Positions 25,533 through 35,050 of a DNA stretch of 64,000 nt are shown here, one piece after another. Position 1 is the first letter of the stretch. The number at the start of each line of letters is the position of its first letter. The translations under genes and the position numbers were made by a program. The DNA lies in NCBI RefSeq assembly GCF_010501095.1, contig NZ_QVMP01000004.1, forward strand, positions 62,001 through 126,000, written 5' to 3'. The stretch is from Dysgonomonas sp. 520 (lineage in GTDB: Bacteria; Bacteroidota; Bacteroidia; Bacteroidales; Dysgonomonadaceae). The notes beneath the pieces were generated by a model that was not told where the DNA came from, did not search any database, and worked only from the letters and a program-made list of their open reading frames with translations.

Positions 25533-26948
25533 CTATTTCTTGACAAATTTAACTATGCGATTGTTGATTTTCAACAAATAAGTTCCGTTGCTAAGGCTAG
25601 CAACACTTATTTGCCCGTTTTCGGCAGTTACTTGTTTAATCAAATTTCCGGCCATCGAGTATATGCTTATTTGTCCGGTAGCATTAACATTCAAGATATC
25701 TGACGTTACGGTTGGATAAACAGGACACTCGTTGTCTTTTTCAGCTGAAACTGAAACCGAAAACGAATCGAAAGTTTGATCTAAAACAGGAGGTGTTGTG
25801 TTATATATTGCCAAATTATCAGCATTTTCGCCCATAAGATATACATTTCCGGCCGTGGCAGGAGAGCCTACAGCACTTAGTCTGAATTGTACGGAAGTTG
25901 CTCCTGCACGTTTTTTCGCTTTCACAAAATCAGTAACGTCAAACTCCAGATAAGTGTCTTTACTTTCCTCAGACATTGTATAGGTTGTTCCAAACAAGGT
26001 TTCTTGTTTATCTGCAATTCCGTCATAAAGTTTCCAAGTTGAGGTTGCTGATATTTGATAGTTTTCGATACCAAACAAAGAGACTACAGACCCAGCGAAG
26101 GTATCCTCTGAATTTTTATCTCCGGGAACAAATATTTTCAAAACAATTTTATTGTTAATCGTACTTCTTCCATCAATAGAATTTAGAGGGAATGTGATAA
26201 AGCCTAACCTGTTGTATGCACCCGCATGGTTTCGGAGGTAAATATACTGATTGGCATTTAAACTGATTGCAGCATCTCCACTTGCCTGCTGAATGAATCC
26301 GTTAACACCTTGGGCTGTGATTGAAGAATCTTTTTCTTCTTCATCTTGAATTAAAACAGGAGGGTAATTATTTGCTGTATTTTCTTTATATCCTCTCACA
26401 TAAACAACAGTAATGCTGGATGCAGCACCATCGAGAACCATGCGGAAGTTTGCTACGGATTTTCCGGCTGCTTTTTGACTCTTCACAAAGTCGGTAACAT
26501 CAAATTTCAGATATTTACCTTTTTGGCTGTTGGCTAAAGAAACTTTTCCGATATATGTTTCGTTTTCGGCTGTTGGCTCCGTTTTGTTGTTCCAGTTAAG
26601 GTTGTCGGTGACTTCGTATCCTGTAATACCATGTAACAGCAAGTTTGCCTTTAGCGGATCTAGGTCGGGTTGTTGTATAAGGGGCGAGGTCAAGAAGATG
26701 TTTAATGTTACGTTTTGGGCATCGGCCTTTATTTCATCCAAAGGGAACGACAAAAATGCCCAACGGGTAGCTGTTCCGCCCTTTCTTAATTGAATCTCTA
26801 AGCCGCCACGACTGCCGGCTAATGTTTGTGCCGGACTACCTTCATTTATATATCCATTCACGGTACTAACCCTGATTACATCGTTAGCTGCGCTAACAGA
26901 ACAAATACTAATTGCCAAAATGGCTGTGAGTAAAAATAATTTTCTCAT
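25533..26948 (-). CDS. Secreted protein of two CBM96/DNRLRE-like modules with T9SS sorting domain
   Basis: The 471-residue product has a signal peptide ending near SAA and then two related beta-sandwich modules. Each opens with a VNGYI/VNGFI segment and has ..WAFLSFPLDEI or ..LGFITFPLNSI, and each ends YLKFDVTDFVKSQKAAG or YLEFDVTDFVKAKKRAG. That is the DNRLRE/CBM96-like pattern. A T9SS sorting domain follows (VYPTVTSDILNV to IVKFVKK). No catalytic domain is present, so it looks like a secreted glycan-binding or adhesive protein. It starts the leftward operon and faces the divergent gene at 27204 across a region with a LacI-type operator. Confidence 0.72.
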   Translation of the reverse strand: MRKLFLLTAILAISICSVSAANDVIRVSTVNGYINEGSPAQTLAGSRGGLEIQLRKGGTATRWAFLSFPLDEIKADAQNVTLNIFLTSPLIQQPDLDPLKANLLLHGITGYEVTDNLNWNNKTEPTAENETYIGKVSLANSQKGKYLKFDVTDFVKSQKAAGKSVANFRMVLDGAASSITVVYVRGYKENTANNYPPVLIQDEEEKDSSITAQGVNGFIQQASGDAAISLNANQYIYLRNHAGAYNRLGFITFPLNSIDGRSTINNKIVLKIFVPGDKNSEDTFAGSVVSLFGIENYQISATSTWKLYDGIADKQETLFGTTYTMSEESKDTYLEFDVTDFVKAKKRAGATSVQFRLSAVGSPATAGNVYLMGENADNLAIYNTTPPVLDQTFDSFSVSVSAEKDNECPVYPTVTSDILNVNATGQISIYSMAGNLIKQVTAENGQISVASLSNGTYLLKINNRIVKFVKK

Positions 26949-27059
26949 AAGTTATCAGATTTTATAAAGTATAAATAATAAATAAACTGCCCTATCATTT
27001 TGTATAATCTAAGATGTGTTCTACTTAAGATTATGCGTCATTCATGATATGTTTTGATA

Positions 27060-27067
27060 CAAATGTA
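27060..27067 (-). promoter_or_regulatory. Candidate -7 element for the leftward operon
   Basis: On the minus strand the sequence reads TACATTTG, matching TAnnTTTG, about 110 bases upstream of the start at 26948. No clear TTTG -33 element is visible at the right spacing. Confidence 0.35.
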
Positions 27068-27108
27068 ATTGAATAACTATCTCTTTATTGTTAATTTCCG
27101 AGGAAACT

Positions 27109-27124
27109 CCGTAAGCGTTTACGG
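27109..27124. promoter_or_regulatory. Candidate LacI-family operator in a divergent promoter region
   Basis: CCGTAAGCGTTTACGG is a 16-base palindrome with two mismatched positions (14 of 16 symmetric) and a central CG, the classical layout of LacI/GalR-family operators (GTAAACG-like half-sites). It lies between the divergent genes at 26948 (-) and 27204 (+), some 40-60 bases from each candidate -7 element. A LacI-family regulator is encoded 2.5 kb away at 29687-30697. That this regulator binds here is inference. Confidence 0.6.
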
Positions 27125-27166
27125 TAAAAAAGATCACATAAAAAAGAGATAAATGAATCTTTCTGA

Positions 27167-27174
27167 TAGCTTTG
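27167..27174 (+). promoter_or_regulatory. Candidate -7 element for the gene at 27204
   Basis: TAGCTTTG matches TAnnTTTG and would start transcription about 20-25 bases before the ATG. No good -33 TTTG is visible at the expected spacing, which would suit a promoter needing an activator. Confidence 0.4.
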
Positions 27175-27203
27175 TCTTTTAATCTGAATGAAAATCTAAA
27201 ATC

Positions 27204-29690
27204 ATGAAAAATCTAAAAATTCTCCTTTTCTTTTTATTATACTTTCCTTCTTCTTTATCGGCTCATCAAGACGAAGTATTGTTACAAAACGAGCAATTGA
27301 CTTGCCTCTGGAAAAAAGGCACTACCTTTTGGGGATTAGAACAAATAGCTATCAGGCAAGGTGCTGCAAATGTAGCCGGATCAGGAGGTTCGCTTAATCA
27401 GCTGGTTATATACTCCGAAACAAAACCCGATATGACTCCGGTAGACACTTTCTCTACTCGTCAAAGCGGTCATTTCCCTGAGAAAGTTTTTCGGTATCCA
27501 TACGAAGCATGGAAAAGTAACATTTCGGCAGTTTCTCTGAACACCGGCGGCACCAGAGACCTTCTGCGCCCCTCTGTACTGATATCAAATAACCCTCTGA
27601 AATTCAAGTCGGAATCGGACTTAGGCGATATAACAACAACGTGGAGGGTTGATGGTAATTCTATTTGCGTGCATCAGGTTTTCAAAGCCAAAAAAAAAGG
27701 TTATTATTCTGTCTCTACTCCCGAGCTATGGAAGGTTGCAAAAGATGAAATTCGTTGGGCAACAATACCCGGATATTTGCACGCCAATAAGGTTAGTGAC
27801 GATTTTGTTGCAGCATACGGATATGGTTATTATATTCCTCGCCGTCCGGTTATCTATCAGGACAGATGTGCAACAACACCTGCCGTTATACTATCAGACC
27901 GGGAACTGACAATCGGGATCTCGCCCGAAGCACAATACCCGCGTATACCTCACGATTCAATCAAAAACACACATTCTGATTGGAATGTGGGTCTGTCTGT
28001 GATGAATGTTATTGACAATGTGAGTCCTACGCTATATTATCCTGTACTTGGACAAACGAAGTCGCTATTGGATGCAGGCGAAGAAGTGGTTTTCGAATAC
28101 AGATATATTCTCTCGACCGACAACTGGTATGGAGTATATAAACAAATTGTATACGACATATATGATTTCGAGAAAACAAAAATAATGCACAACCAACAAG
28201 CATTGATCGATCGTGTATTGAAAATGTATCGTTATCTCACCGATACGCAAACATCACGTTTCCGGTTGGCCGAATGTGATGAAACCATGATCGGCGCACA
28301 AGATTATATGGGAGGAGTGGTAGGCGCAGATAAAGATGCGATGAAAAACTCCGATTATGGTGCAATGTGGATGCTAGGATCATTAACGCAAGATACGGCA
28401 TTGTTAAGAAATGTATTGCCATATGCCCGAAACTTCAAAATGAAACAACAATATACTGATAATTCCGAATTTAAAGGAGCTATTAAAGGTCAGTACTATT
28501 TATGGAAGAGTAAAACTTGGGCCGAGGAATGGGGGCAACATATCGAACCCATAGCTGTAACTTACTATGCAATTATTGATTTAGGGAATATGCTTTTATT
28601 CAATCCTCAGGATAAAGAAGCACGTCACAACCTATCGCTGGCGGCCGAATATTTGTTGAAGGTTCAAAATACTGATGGAAGTTGGAATGTAGGTATCGAC
28701 AAGCATACTAAAGAAATTATTTATCCTGACTTGAAAGACTTACGTCCTACGTTTTACGGGATGATTGCTGCCTACAAGATATTAAAGGATAAGAAATATT
28801 TGAATGCCGCAATTGCCGGTGCAGATTGGTTTATTAAAAATGCAGTAGAGAACGGACAATTTCTCGGTGTTTGTGGCGACACCCGTTTTTCTCCCGATTT
28901 TGCGACATCGCAAAGCGTACAGGCTTTATTGGAAATGTACGAACAAACAAAAAATGAGAAATACAAAGAGGCAGCCGTAAAAACAGCAAAATTTTATACG
29001 ACCTACATATACACCTATCCGAATGGGCAGACAGAGATGCAGAAACAACGGAAACAGGAGTTGCCCGGATGGGGCTTTACGCAATCGGGTCTTTGCTTCG
29101 AACATGCAGGCACAATTGGCTCGTCCAATACAAGAGGCCCTATTTTGTTGGCTAGTCATGCCGGAATGTTTTTACGTATTTATGATATAACAAAAGACAC
29201 CTTGTTTTTAGATATGGCAAGGGCGGCTGCAAACGGAAGGGATGGTTTTGTTGATAAAAAAACGAGTGTTGCTTCTTATTATTGGAGCAGCTTTGATAAT
29301 GGAGCCGGAGCTTTTCCTCATCATGCCTGGTGGCAAATCGGATGGATTATGGATTACCTTGTTGCGGAAGCCGAATTGAGGAGCAATGGTAATGTTTCGT
29401 TCCCCCGCGGATTTGTAGCACCCAAGGTAGGGCCACATCAAACAATGGGATTTTCTTCCGGTAAAATTAATGGCGAAAAAGTTAATTTATTGTTGTCAGA
29501 TTCTTTAATAAGTTGCGATAATCCGCTATGCGAATACCTGACAGCGGTTTCGAAGAAGCATCTGTATGTTATTGTAATGAACAGTAGCAATAAAAATATA
29601 AAAGGAACTTTGACCGTTAAGGATAACGGGGCACACAGTGTCGATTTGCCGTCTTACGGAATAAAGATATTGAAGCTGTCTAAAAGTTAG
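27204..29690 (+). CDS. Secreted (alpha/alpha)6-barrel-like protein of unrecognised family, paralogue of 40801-44220
   Basis: The 828-residue product has a signal peptide ending LSA. The first 320 or so residues look like a beta-sandwich. The rest has the repeated helical-hairpin texture of (alpha/alpha)6 glycosidases and lyases (YLLKVQNTDGSWNVG, FYGMIAAYKILKDKKYLNAA, SVQALLEMYEQTKNEKYKEAA). The C-terminal part aligns by eye with the protein at 40801-44220: MDYLVAEAELRSNGNVSFPRG against WDYLVSEVIERSGRNVSFPYG, and EYLTAVSKKHLYVIVMNSS against NYITAISDKNFWVIVTNES. I cannot assign a known GH or PL family. It is probably a polysaccharide-degrading enzyme. Its stop interlocks with that of the convergent regulator gene. 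Confidence 0.65.
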   Translation: MKNLKILLFFLLYFPSSLSAHQDEVLLQNEQLTCLWKKGTTFWGLEQIAIRQGAANVAGSGGSLNQLVIYSETKPDMTPVDTFSTRQSGHFPEKVFRYPYEAWKSNISAVSLNTGGTRDLLRPSVLISNNPLKFKSESDLGDITTTWRVDGNSICVHQVFKAKKKGYYSVSTPELWKVAKDEIRWATIPGYLHANKVSDDFVAAYGYGYYIPRRPVIYQDRCATTPAVILSDRELTIGISPEAQYPRIPHDSIKNTHSDWNVGLSVMNVIDNVSPTLYYPVLGQTKSLLDAGEEVVFEYRYILSTDNWYGVYKQIVYDIYDFEKTKIMHNQQALIDRVLKMYRYLTDTQTSRFRLAECDETMIGAQDYMGGVVGADKDAMKNSDYGAMWMLGSLTQDTALLRNVLPYARNFKMKQQYTDNSEFKGAIKGQYYLWKSKTWAEEWGQHIEPIAVTYYAIIDLGNMLLFNPQDKEARHNLSLAAEYLLKVQNTDGSWNVGIDKHTKEIIYPDLKDLRPTFYGMIAAYKILKDKKYLNAAIAGADWFIKNAVENGQFLGVCGDTRFSPDFATSQSVQALLEMYEQTKNEKYKEAAVKTAKFYTTYIYTYPNGQTEMQKQRKQELPGWGFTQSGLCFEHAGTIGSSNTRGPILLASHAGMFLRIYDITKDTLFLDMARAAANGRDGFVDKKTSVASYYWSSFDNGAGAFPHHAWWQIGWIMDYLVAEAELRSNGNVSFPRGFVAPKVGPHQTMGFSSGKINGEKVNLLLSDSLISCDNPLCEYLTAVSKKHLYVIVMNSSNKNIKGTLTVKDNGAHSVDLPSYGIKILKLSKS

Positions 29691-30697
29691 TGTTTCTTTC
29701 GTAGAGACGAACTACGAATATTCAGTTGCCCTTCCAGTATTTGTGTTCGGGGTGGAGAATTCGGCTCTTGTATTTTTTCCAAAAGCATTTGAGCTGCCAC
29801 CTCACCTATTTTGGATGTTGGTTGGGCAACACTCGTCAAACCTAATATTTTTCCGATAGGAGACTCGGAAAATCCAACAACGGCAATTTCTTCCGGAACT
29901 TTTATGTTTTGTGCTTTTAGTTCCAACAAAACGCCCACGGCAACGGGGTCATTTACCGCAAAAATTGCATCCGGCTTTTGTTTTAGGTTCAAGAGGTAGT
30001 TAAGTCCTATTTTCCCCTTATCCTGTTGCACTCCAACGTGCATAATCAAACATTCGTCGATAGGTATATCGTATGCTTTCAGTGCATCCAGATATCCTTG
30101 CAGCCTTTCTTGCGTAATTGATAAATGTTCATTTCCTGCAAGATGAGCTATACGTCGGTAGCCACACTTTATCAGATGCTCTACGGCCTTAAAAGCCCAT
30201 TTTCGGTCGTCAATAATAACTTTACTGACATTCAGGCGGTTAATCACACGATTGATAAATACTATGGGCATACTTTCCGAAGCTAATCGTTCATATAACT
30301 CGTAGTTTCGAGATTCTTTAGCTACAGAAATTATCAGTCCTTCCACCATTTGGTTTTCCAGCATTTCTACATTTTTACGTTCGAGTGTAGACGACTCGTT
30401 CGACTGACAGATCAATACCTGATAACCTAACGGATTAAGAACCTCTTGTATGCCAATAATAATTTCGGGAAAGAAGAACGTAATGAATTCGGGAACAACA
30501 ACACCAATCATATTATTCTTATTCTTCAACAAGTTACGGGCATGTATATTGGGCTTGTAATGGAGCTTCTTTGCCATATCCAGAACCTTTTCCCTCATTT
30601 GCTCGCTAACGTCGTGTTTGTTGGTGAGCGCTCTGGATACCGTTGCGACAGAAACCCCCAGAGCCAGAGCAATATCTTTAATTGTTGCTGTTTTCAT
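29687..30697 (-). CDS. LacI/GalR-family transcriptional regulator
   Basis: The start at 30697 gives the standard MKTATIKDIALALGVS opening; the frame extends 20 codons upstream without family likeness. Residues 3-60 are the LacI-type helix-turn-helix plus hinge (GVSVATVSRAL, YKPNIHARNL). The remainder is a periplasmic-binding-protein-like ligand domain (MIGVVVPEF, VIDDRKWAFKAVEHLI, AVNDPVAVGVLLEL). It should bind a sugar or metabolite derived from the target glycan and control the surrounding genes. Polysaccharide loci in this phylum are more often governed by hybrid two-component or SusR/ECF regulators. The gene lies between the two halves of the locus, and its stop overlaps that of the gene at 27204-29690. 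Confidence 0.93.
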   Translation of the reverse strand: MKTATIKDIALALGVSVATVSRALTNKHDVSEQMREKVLDMAKKLHYKPNIHARNLLKNKNNMIGVVVPEFITFFFPEIIIGIQEVLNPLGYQVLICQSNESSTLERKNVEMLENQMVEGLIISVAKESRNYELYERLASESMPIVFINRVINRLNVSKVIIDDRKWAFKAVEHLIKCGYRRIAHLAGNEHLSITQERLQGYLDALKAYDIPIDECLIMHVGVQQDKGKIGLNYLLNLKQKPDAIFAVNDPVAVGVLLELKAQNIKVPEEIAVVGFSESPIGKILGLTSVAQPTSKIGEVAAQMLLEKIQEPNSPPRTQILEGQLNIRSSSLRKKH

Positions 30698-30862
30698 GAT
30701 ACTTATAAAACTTAATCTCGTTCCTACAATTTTAGTCAATAAACATTGATAATGCAATTAATAATAAGTTAAAAAAATATCGGTGGTTTATATATAGACC
30801 AAATGTTAAACAAAGAAAGGCTCTATTATGCAGCAAGTGATACGCCCTCCCACTACATTTAC

Positions 30863-30874
30863 GAGAACGTTTCC
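30863..30874. promoter_or_regulatory. Weak LacI-operator-like sequence upstream of the symporter gene
   Basis: GAGAACGTTTCC has the AACGTT core of LacI-type sites and partly matches the right half of the site at 27109-27124, but outer symmetry is poor. It lies about 45 bases upstream of a TACTTTTG -7 element. Treat as tentative. Confidence 0.25.
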
Positions 30875-30917
30875 AGTGATTTTAGTTAATAATGTTGCTT
30901 TTAGTTTGCCCTACTTC

Positions 30918-30925
30918 TACTTTTG
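30918..30925 (+). promoter_or_regulatory. Candidate -7 element for the symporter operon
   Basis: TACTTTTG matches TAnnTTTG, about 60 bases before the ATG at 30986. It probably drives the long rightward operon. Confidence 0.4.
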
Positions 30926-30985
30926 TTTTAATAAATACTGTTAAAACACGGAAAACATATACCATTAAAAAAACAATAACGCAAA

Positions 30986-32659
30986 ATGACAATTCTTGAT
31001 CTTCTCACTATTATCCTCTTCAGTCTGGGTGTTGTACTTGTTGGATTAGCCTTTACCAGAAGAGGGAAAAACATGAAATCTTTTTTTGCAGGAGGTGGAG
31101 CAATGCCTTGGCAAATGAGCGGTTTATCTCTTTTCATGGGATTTTTTTCGGCAGGAACTTTTGTCGTTTGGGGTTCGGTTGCCTATTCGCAGGGCTGGGT
31201 TGCCATCAGCATACAATGGACAATGGCTATTGCAGGCTTTATTGTGGGCACATTTATTGCACCTCGTTGGCATAAAACAGGGGCACTAACAGCAGCCGAA
31301 TACATAACCAACAGGTTGGGCGTACCAACCCAGAAAGTATATACATATCTGTTCCTGTTTCTTTCCATATTCCTTACCGCCTCTTTTCTATATCCGGTGG
31401 CTAAAATATTGCAGGTGTCTACCGACCTACCCTTAAATGCGTGCATTTTGCTGTTGGGTGGCTTGTGTGTTTTATATGTGTCTGCAGGAGGTTTGTGGGC
31501 CGTTGTTTCGACCGATGTGTTGCAATTTGTGATACTTACGGCGGCGGTTATCATTGTCATCCCACTTTCGTTTCAACAAATAGATGGAGTTACAACCCTT
31601 ATGAAATCGGCTCCTGATACGTTCTTCAATTTTCTGAACGGAGAATACACTCTTGGTTTCATTGTTGCGTTCGGCATCTATAACTGCATATTCCTGGGTG
31701 GCAACTGGGCGTATGTTCAACGCTATACTTGTGTTAAAACACAGAAAGATTCGAAAAAAGTAGGATGGCTTTTCGGATGCTTATACATCATTAGTCCAAT
31801 TTTATGGATGCTCCCACCTATGATTTACAGAATATGCGATTCTTCTCTGTCGCCACTTGACGCCGAAGGTGCTTATTTGTTGATGTGCAAAGAGGTGTTG
31901 CCGAACGGTTTATTGGGATTGATGATAGGAGGGATGATATTTGCAACAACAAGTGCGCTTAACTCGAAGCTGAATATTGCATCGGGAGTTCTGACAAACG
32001 ATGTTTTCAAGCGATTACGGCCAAACAGTTCCGACAAAAAACTAATGAGTGTGGCACGATTGTCTACCATTCTATTCGGAACGATAACTATCATTGTTGC
32101 AATGCTAATTCCGTATATGGGAGGAGTTGTAAATGTTGTTATCAGTTTAGCTGCTTTGACCGGTGTGCCTATGTATTTGCCTGTTATATGGACTTTGTTT
32201 TCGAAAAGACAAACTTCGTTCTCCAACTTATCAACAACTATTTTCTGTCTTTCCTTGAATGGTTTCTTCAAATTCATTGCTCCGCTTTTCGGACTGTCAA
32301 TGAACCGAACAGAAGAAATGGTTTTGGGAGTCAGCGTCCCGATTTTATGTATGCTTGGTTTTGAAATATATTACAAATATAAAAACTCTGTATCCGACAT
32401 GTACGAATCTTATTTGGTATGGGAAAATCAAAACAATAAAAGACAAGAAAGTACATCTAAAGAACAAATACAAGCCGAAAAAGGAGAAAACAAGTTTAGC
32501 ATGAAGGTTATAGGTTACGGAATTTTCTTTACAGGTATTGCAATTGCTTTATTGGGAGGCATCGCCGATACCGGAAAAACATTAGTAATCACGACCGGAG
32601 TTGTGTTTGCCCTGTTTGGCTTATTCCTTGTTAAACGAGGTAAGAAAAAAGTAAATTAA
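30986..32659 (+). CDS. Sodium:solute symporter (SSS family)
   Basis: The 557-residue inner-membrane protein has about 13 hydrophobic segments, starting with LLTIILFSLGVVLVGLAF, and the FFAGGGAMPWQMSGLSLFMGFFSAGTFV region typical of SSS transporters. It should take up the mono- or oligosaccharide, or a uronic acid or other derivative, released by the secreted enzymes. A hydrophilic stretch (NNKRQESTSKEQIQAEKGE) separates the last two segments from the core. The FAD-dependent oxidoreductase gene follows after 22 bases, so its imported substrate may be that enzyme's substrate. Confidence 0.9.
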   Translation: MTILDLLTIILFSLGVVLVGLAFTRRGKNMKSFFAGGGAMPWQMSGLSLFMGFFSAGTFVVWGSVAYSQGWVAISIQWTMAIAGFIVGTFIAPRWHKTGALTAAEYITNRLGVPTQKVYTYLFLFLSIFLTASFLYPVAKILQVSTDLPLNACILLLGGLCVLYVSAGGLWAVVSTDVLQFVILTAAVIIVIPLSFQQIDGVTTLMKSAPDTFFNFLNGEYTLGFIVAFGIYNCIFLGGNWAYVQRYTCVKTQKDSKKVGWLFGCLYIISPILWMLPPMIYRICDSSLSPLDAEGAYLLMCKEVLPNGLLGLMIGGMIFATTSALNSKLNIASGVLTNDVFKRLRPNSSDKKLMSVARLSTILFGTITIIVAMLIPYMGGVVNVVISLAALTGVPMYLPVIWTLFSKRQTSFSNLSTTIFCLSLNGFFKFIAPLFGLSMNRTEEMVLGVSVPILCMLGFEIYYKYKNSVSDMYESYLVWENQNNKRQESTSKEQIQAEKGENKFSMKVIGYGIFFTGIAIALLGGIADTGKTLVITTGVVFALFGLFLVKRGKKKVN

Positions 32660-32681
32660 TTTATAAGAATAAAAAATATTC

Positions 32682-34967
32682 ATGGTAATAGAATCTTTTA
32701 GAAAAGAAAAACGTTCGGTAACCACAACTATAGTGAACACGGATTTTGTTGTAGCAGGCGGTGGCATAACAGGTGTATGCGCAGCAATCGCAGCTGCAAG
32801 AGGAGGTTTGAAAGTAGCTTTGGTGCAAAACCGACCTGTATTGGGCGGAAATGCTTCGAGCGAGGTACGTGTATGGATGTTAGGGGCAACTTCTCATATG
32901 GGAAATAACAATCGGTGGGCACGCGAAGGCGGAATTATCGACGAAATAGTTGTTGAAAATACTTATAAGAACAAAGAAGGAAACCCGATTATATTCGATA
33001 CTATTTTGCTGGATAAAGTATTGGCTGAAAAGAATATTTCTTTGTTCCTGAATACTGAAATCTTCGATTTGCAAAAAAGAGACGAGAAAAATGTTTCTTT
33101 CATCAGAGCTTATAATTCGTTAAACGAAACAGAATATACGTTCGAAGCCAATTATTTCTGCGATGCCACAGGCGATGGACTTTTAGCGTATCTGGCCGGA
33201 GCCACTTACAGGGTTGGAGCTGAAGACAGAGACGAGTTTAATGAAAAGTTTGCTCCCAATAAAGAAACTTATGGCGAAATGCTTGGGCACTCAATCCTAT
33301 TCTATTACAAAGAAGCCAAAGAGCCCGTAAAATATGTTGCACCCGACTTTGTATTATCTCAGGAAGAAATAGAAAAAAATATTAACCGCATAAAGAACCC
33401 GAACTATTTTAACTCGAAACAATTCGGGTGTAAATATTGGTGGATCGAGTATGGTGGACGCCTGGATACAATAGCTGATACAGAAGAGATCAAATACGAG
33501 CTTTTGAAGGTTGTATATGGCATTTGGAACTATATAAAAAACTCAGGTAAATATCCTGAAGCAGAAAACATGACTCTGGAATGGGTTGGTAATATCCCCG
33601 GCAAGCGGGAAAGCCGTCGATTTGTAGGGCAATATATGATACGCCAGCACGATTTGATAGAACAACAAGCACATCCGGATGTTGTTGCATTTGGAGGTTG
33701 GTCTTTAGACCTGCATCCATCCGACGGAGTATTCAGTTCTATGAAAGATGCTTGTAGCCAGTGGCATTCCAAAGGAGTGTATCAAATTCCGTATCGTTGC
33801 TATATCACACCCGACTTAGACAATGTATTCATAGGAGGGCGCATTCTTAGTTCTACTCATGTGGCTCTCGCCTCTACCCGTGTAATGATGACGGCTGCAG
33901 TGGGAGGACAGGCCATAGGAACGGCTGCCGCAATTTGCAGCGCAAACAATTGTACAACAGCGCAGTTACTGGATGCGGATAAAATGAAAGATTTGCAGGT
34001 TCAACTGATTAAGGATGGTGCATATTTGCCACAATCGGAAGTGCAATACGAAGATATTCTTCTGAATGAAGCAGAAGTGCAAGTGTCTTCGGAACTACAA
34101 CTTAGCGAGATTCCTTTTGATGGGAAATGGAAAAGCTTAAGCCAGTCTGCCGCGCAAATGCTTCCGATAGAAGCTGGCAAAATGCCCCGGATAACAGTTA
34201 AGATAAAAGCAAAAAAAGCAACGACACAACTGGTAGAATTACGTATCAGTTCAAAGTATTTCAATCATACACCCGATGTAACACTAGAAACACTATCTTT
34301 TAACCTAGAAGAAGGGGAAAATGATGTAGCTTTACCATTCGGGGTCAATATACCAAATACATGTTATGTATTTGTATGCTTTATGAAAAACCAAGACACA
34401 GAAATTCTTTCTTCCCAGAAACTTGTATCGGGATTGGTGTCGGTATTTAATAAAATCAGTCCGGAAGTGTCTAATTGGGGAAAACAAGAGTCGGCGGAAG
34501 ATATAGGGGTTGAATCTTTCGAATTCTGGTGTCCCGAACGCAGACCCGAAGGACAGAACATTGCCATGAAAATAAGCCCGGCATTGAACTGTTTCGCTAA
34601 AGAAAATTTGTTGAGATCGCCTTACCGTCCGGTAGAAAAACCGAATGCCTGGGTAGCAGACCTGAACGATAAAAAACCGACGATAACCCTGACTTGGAAA
34701 GAACCTAAAAAAATAAAAGGGATTACTCTTTTCACCGACACGGATTACGACCATGCTATGGAATCGGTACAATGGGGACACTATGACAGAAAAATGCCAT
34801 TTTGCGTAGATGAAATAATTGTCGGGAATAAAGAAATCAGTAATTATCAGACTAAAGTTAATATAAAATTCGATTCGGAACTGGAGACAAACAAACTGAC
34901 AATAGAGCTGAAAAACTCGAGCGCAAATGTGCCCGTAGCCTTATTTGGAATCCATATTGACAGTTAA
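32682..34967 (+). CDS. FAD-dependent oxidoreductase, cytoplasmic
   Basis: The 761-residue protein has no signal peptide. The dinucleotide-binding motif VAGGGITGVCAAIAAARGGLKV near residues 23-45 is followed by GGNASSEVRVWMLGA, the pattern of the 'FAD_oxidored' group found in bacterial sugar and polyol loci. A second FAD contact region (NVFIGGRILSSTHVALASTRVM) lies near 385-405. The last 250 residues have discoidin-like beta structure (ITLFTDTDYDHAMESVQWGHYD). The enzyme probably oxidises or rearranges the sugar imported by the preceding symporter; the exact reaction is unknown. It stands between the symporter and SusC in one operon. Confidence 0.85.
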   Translation: MVIESFRKEKRSVTTTIVNTDFVVAGGGITGVCAAIAAARGGLKVALVQNRPVLGGNASSEVRVWMLGATSHMGNNNRWAREGGIIDEIVVENTYKNKEGNPIIFDTILLDKVLAEKNISLFLNTEIFDLQKRDEKNVSFIRAYNSLNETEYTFEANYFCDATGDGLLAYLAGATYRVGAEDRDEFNEKFAPNKETYGEMLGHSILFYYKEAKEPVKYVAPDFVLSQEEIEKNINRIKNPNYFNSKQFGCKYWWIEYGGRLDTIADTEEIKYELLKVVYGIWNYIKNSGKYPEAENMTLEWVGNIPGKRESRRFVGQYMIRQHDLIEQQAHPDVVAFGGWSLDLHPSDGVFSSMKDACSQWHSKGVYQIPYRCYITPDLDNVFIGGRILSSTHVALASTRVMMTAAVGGQAIGTAAAICSANNCTTAQLLDADKMKDLQVQLIKDGAYLPQSEVQYEDILLNEAEVQVSSELQLSEIPFDGKWKSLSQSAAQMLPIEAGKMPRITVKIKAKKATTQLVELRISSKYFNHTPDVTLETLSFNLEEGENDVALPFGVNIPNTCYVFVCFMKNQDTEILSSQKLVSGLVSVFNKISPEVSNWGKQESAEDIGVESFEFWCPERRPEGQNIAMKISPALNCFAKENLLRSPYRPVEKPNAWVADLNDKKPTITLTWKEPKKIKGITLFTDTDYDHAMESVQWGHYDRKMPFCVDEIIVGNKEISNYQTKVNIKFDSELETNKLTIELKNSSANVPVALFGIHIDS

Positions 34968-35050
34968 ACTTACAACAGTATCGGCATTAGTATAGAATTT
35001 TATCTAAATGTTATCCTTATCAATCACGTTATATATTTAAATATCACACA

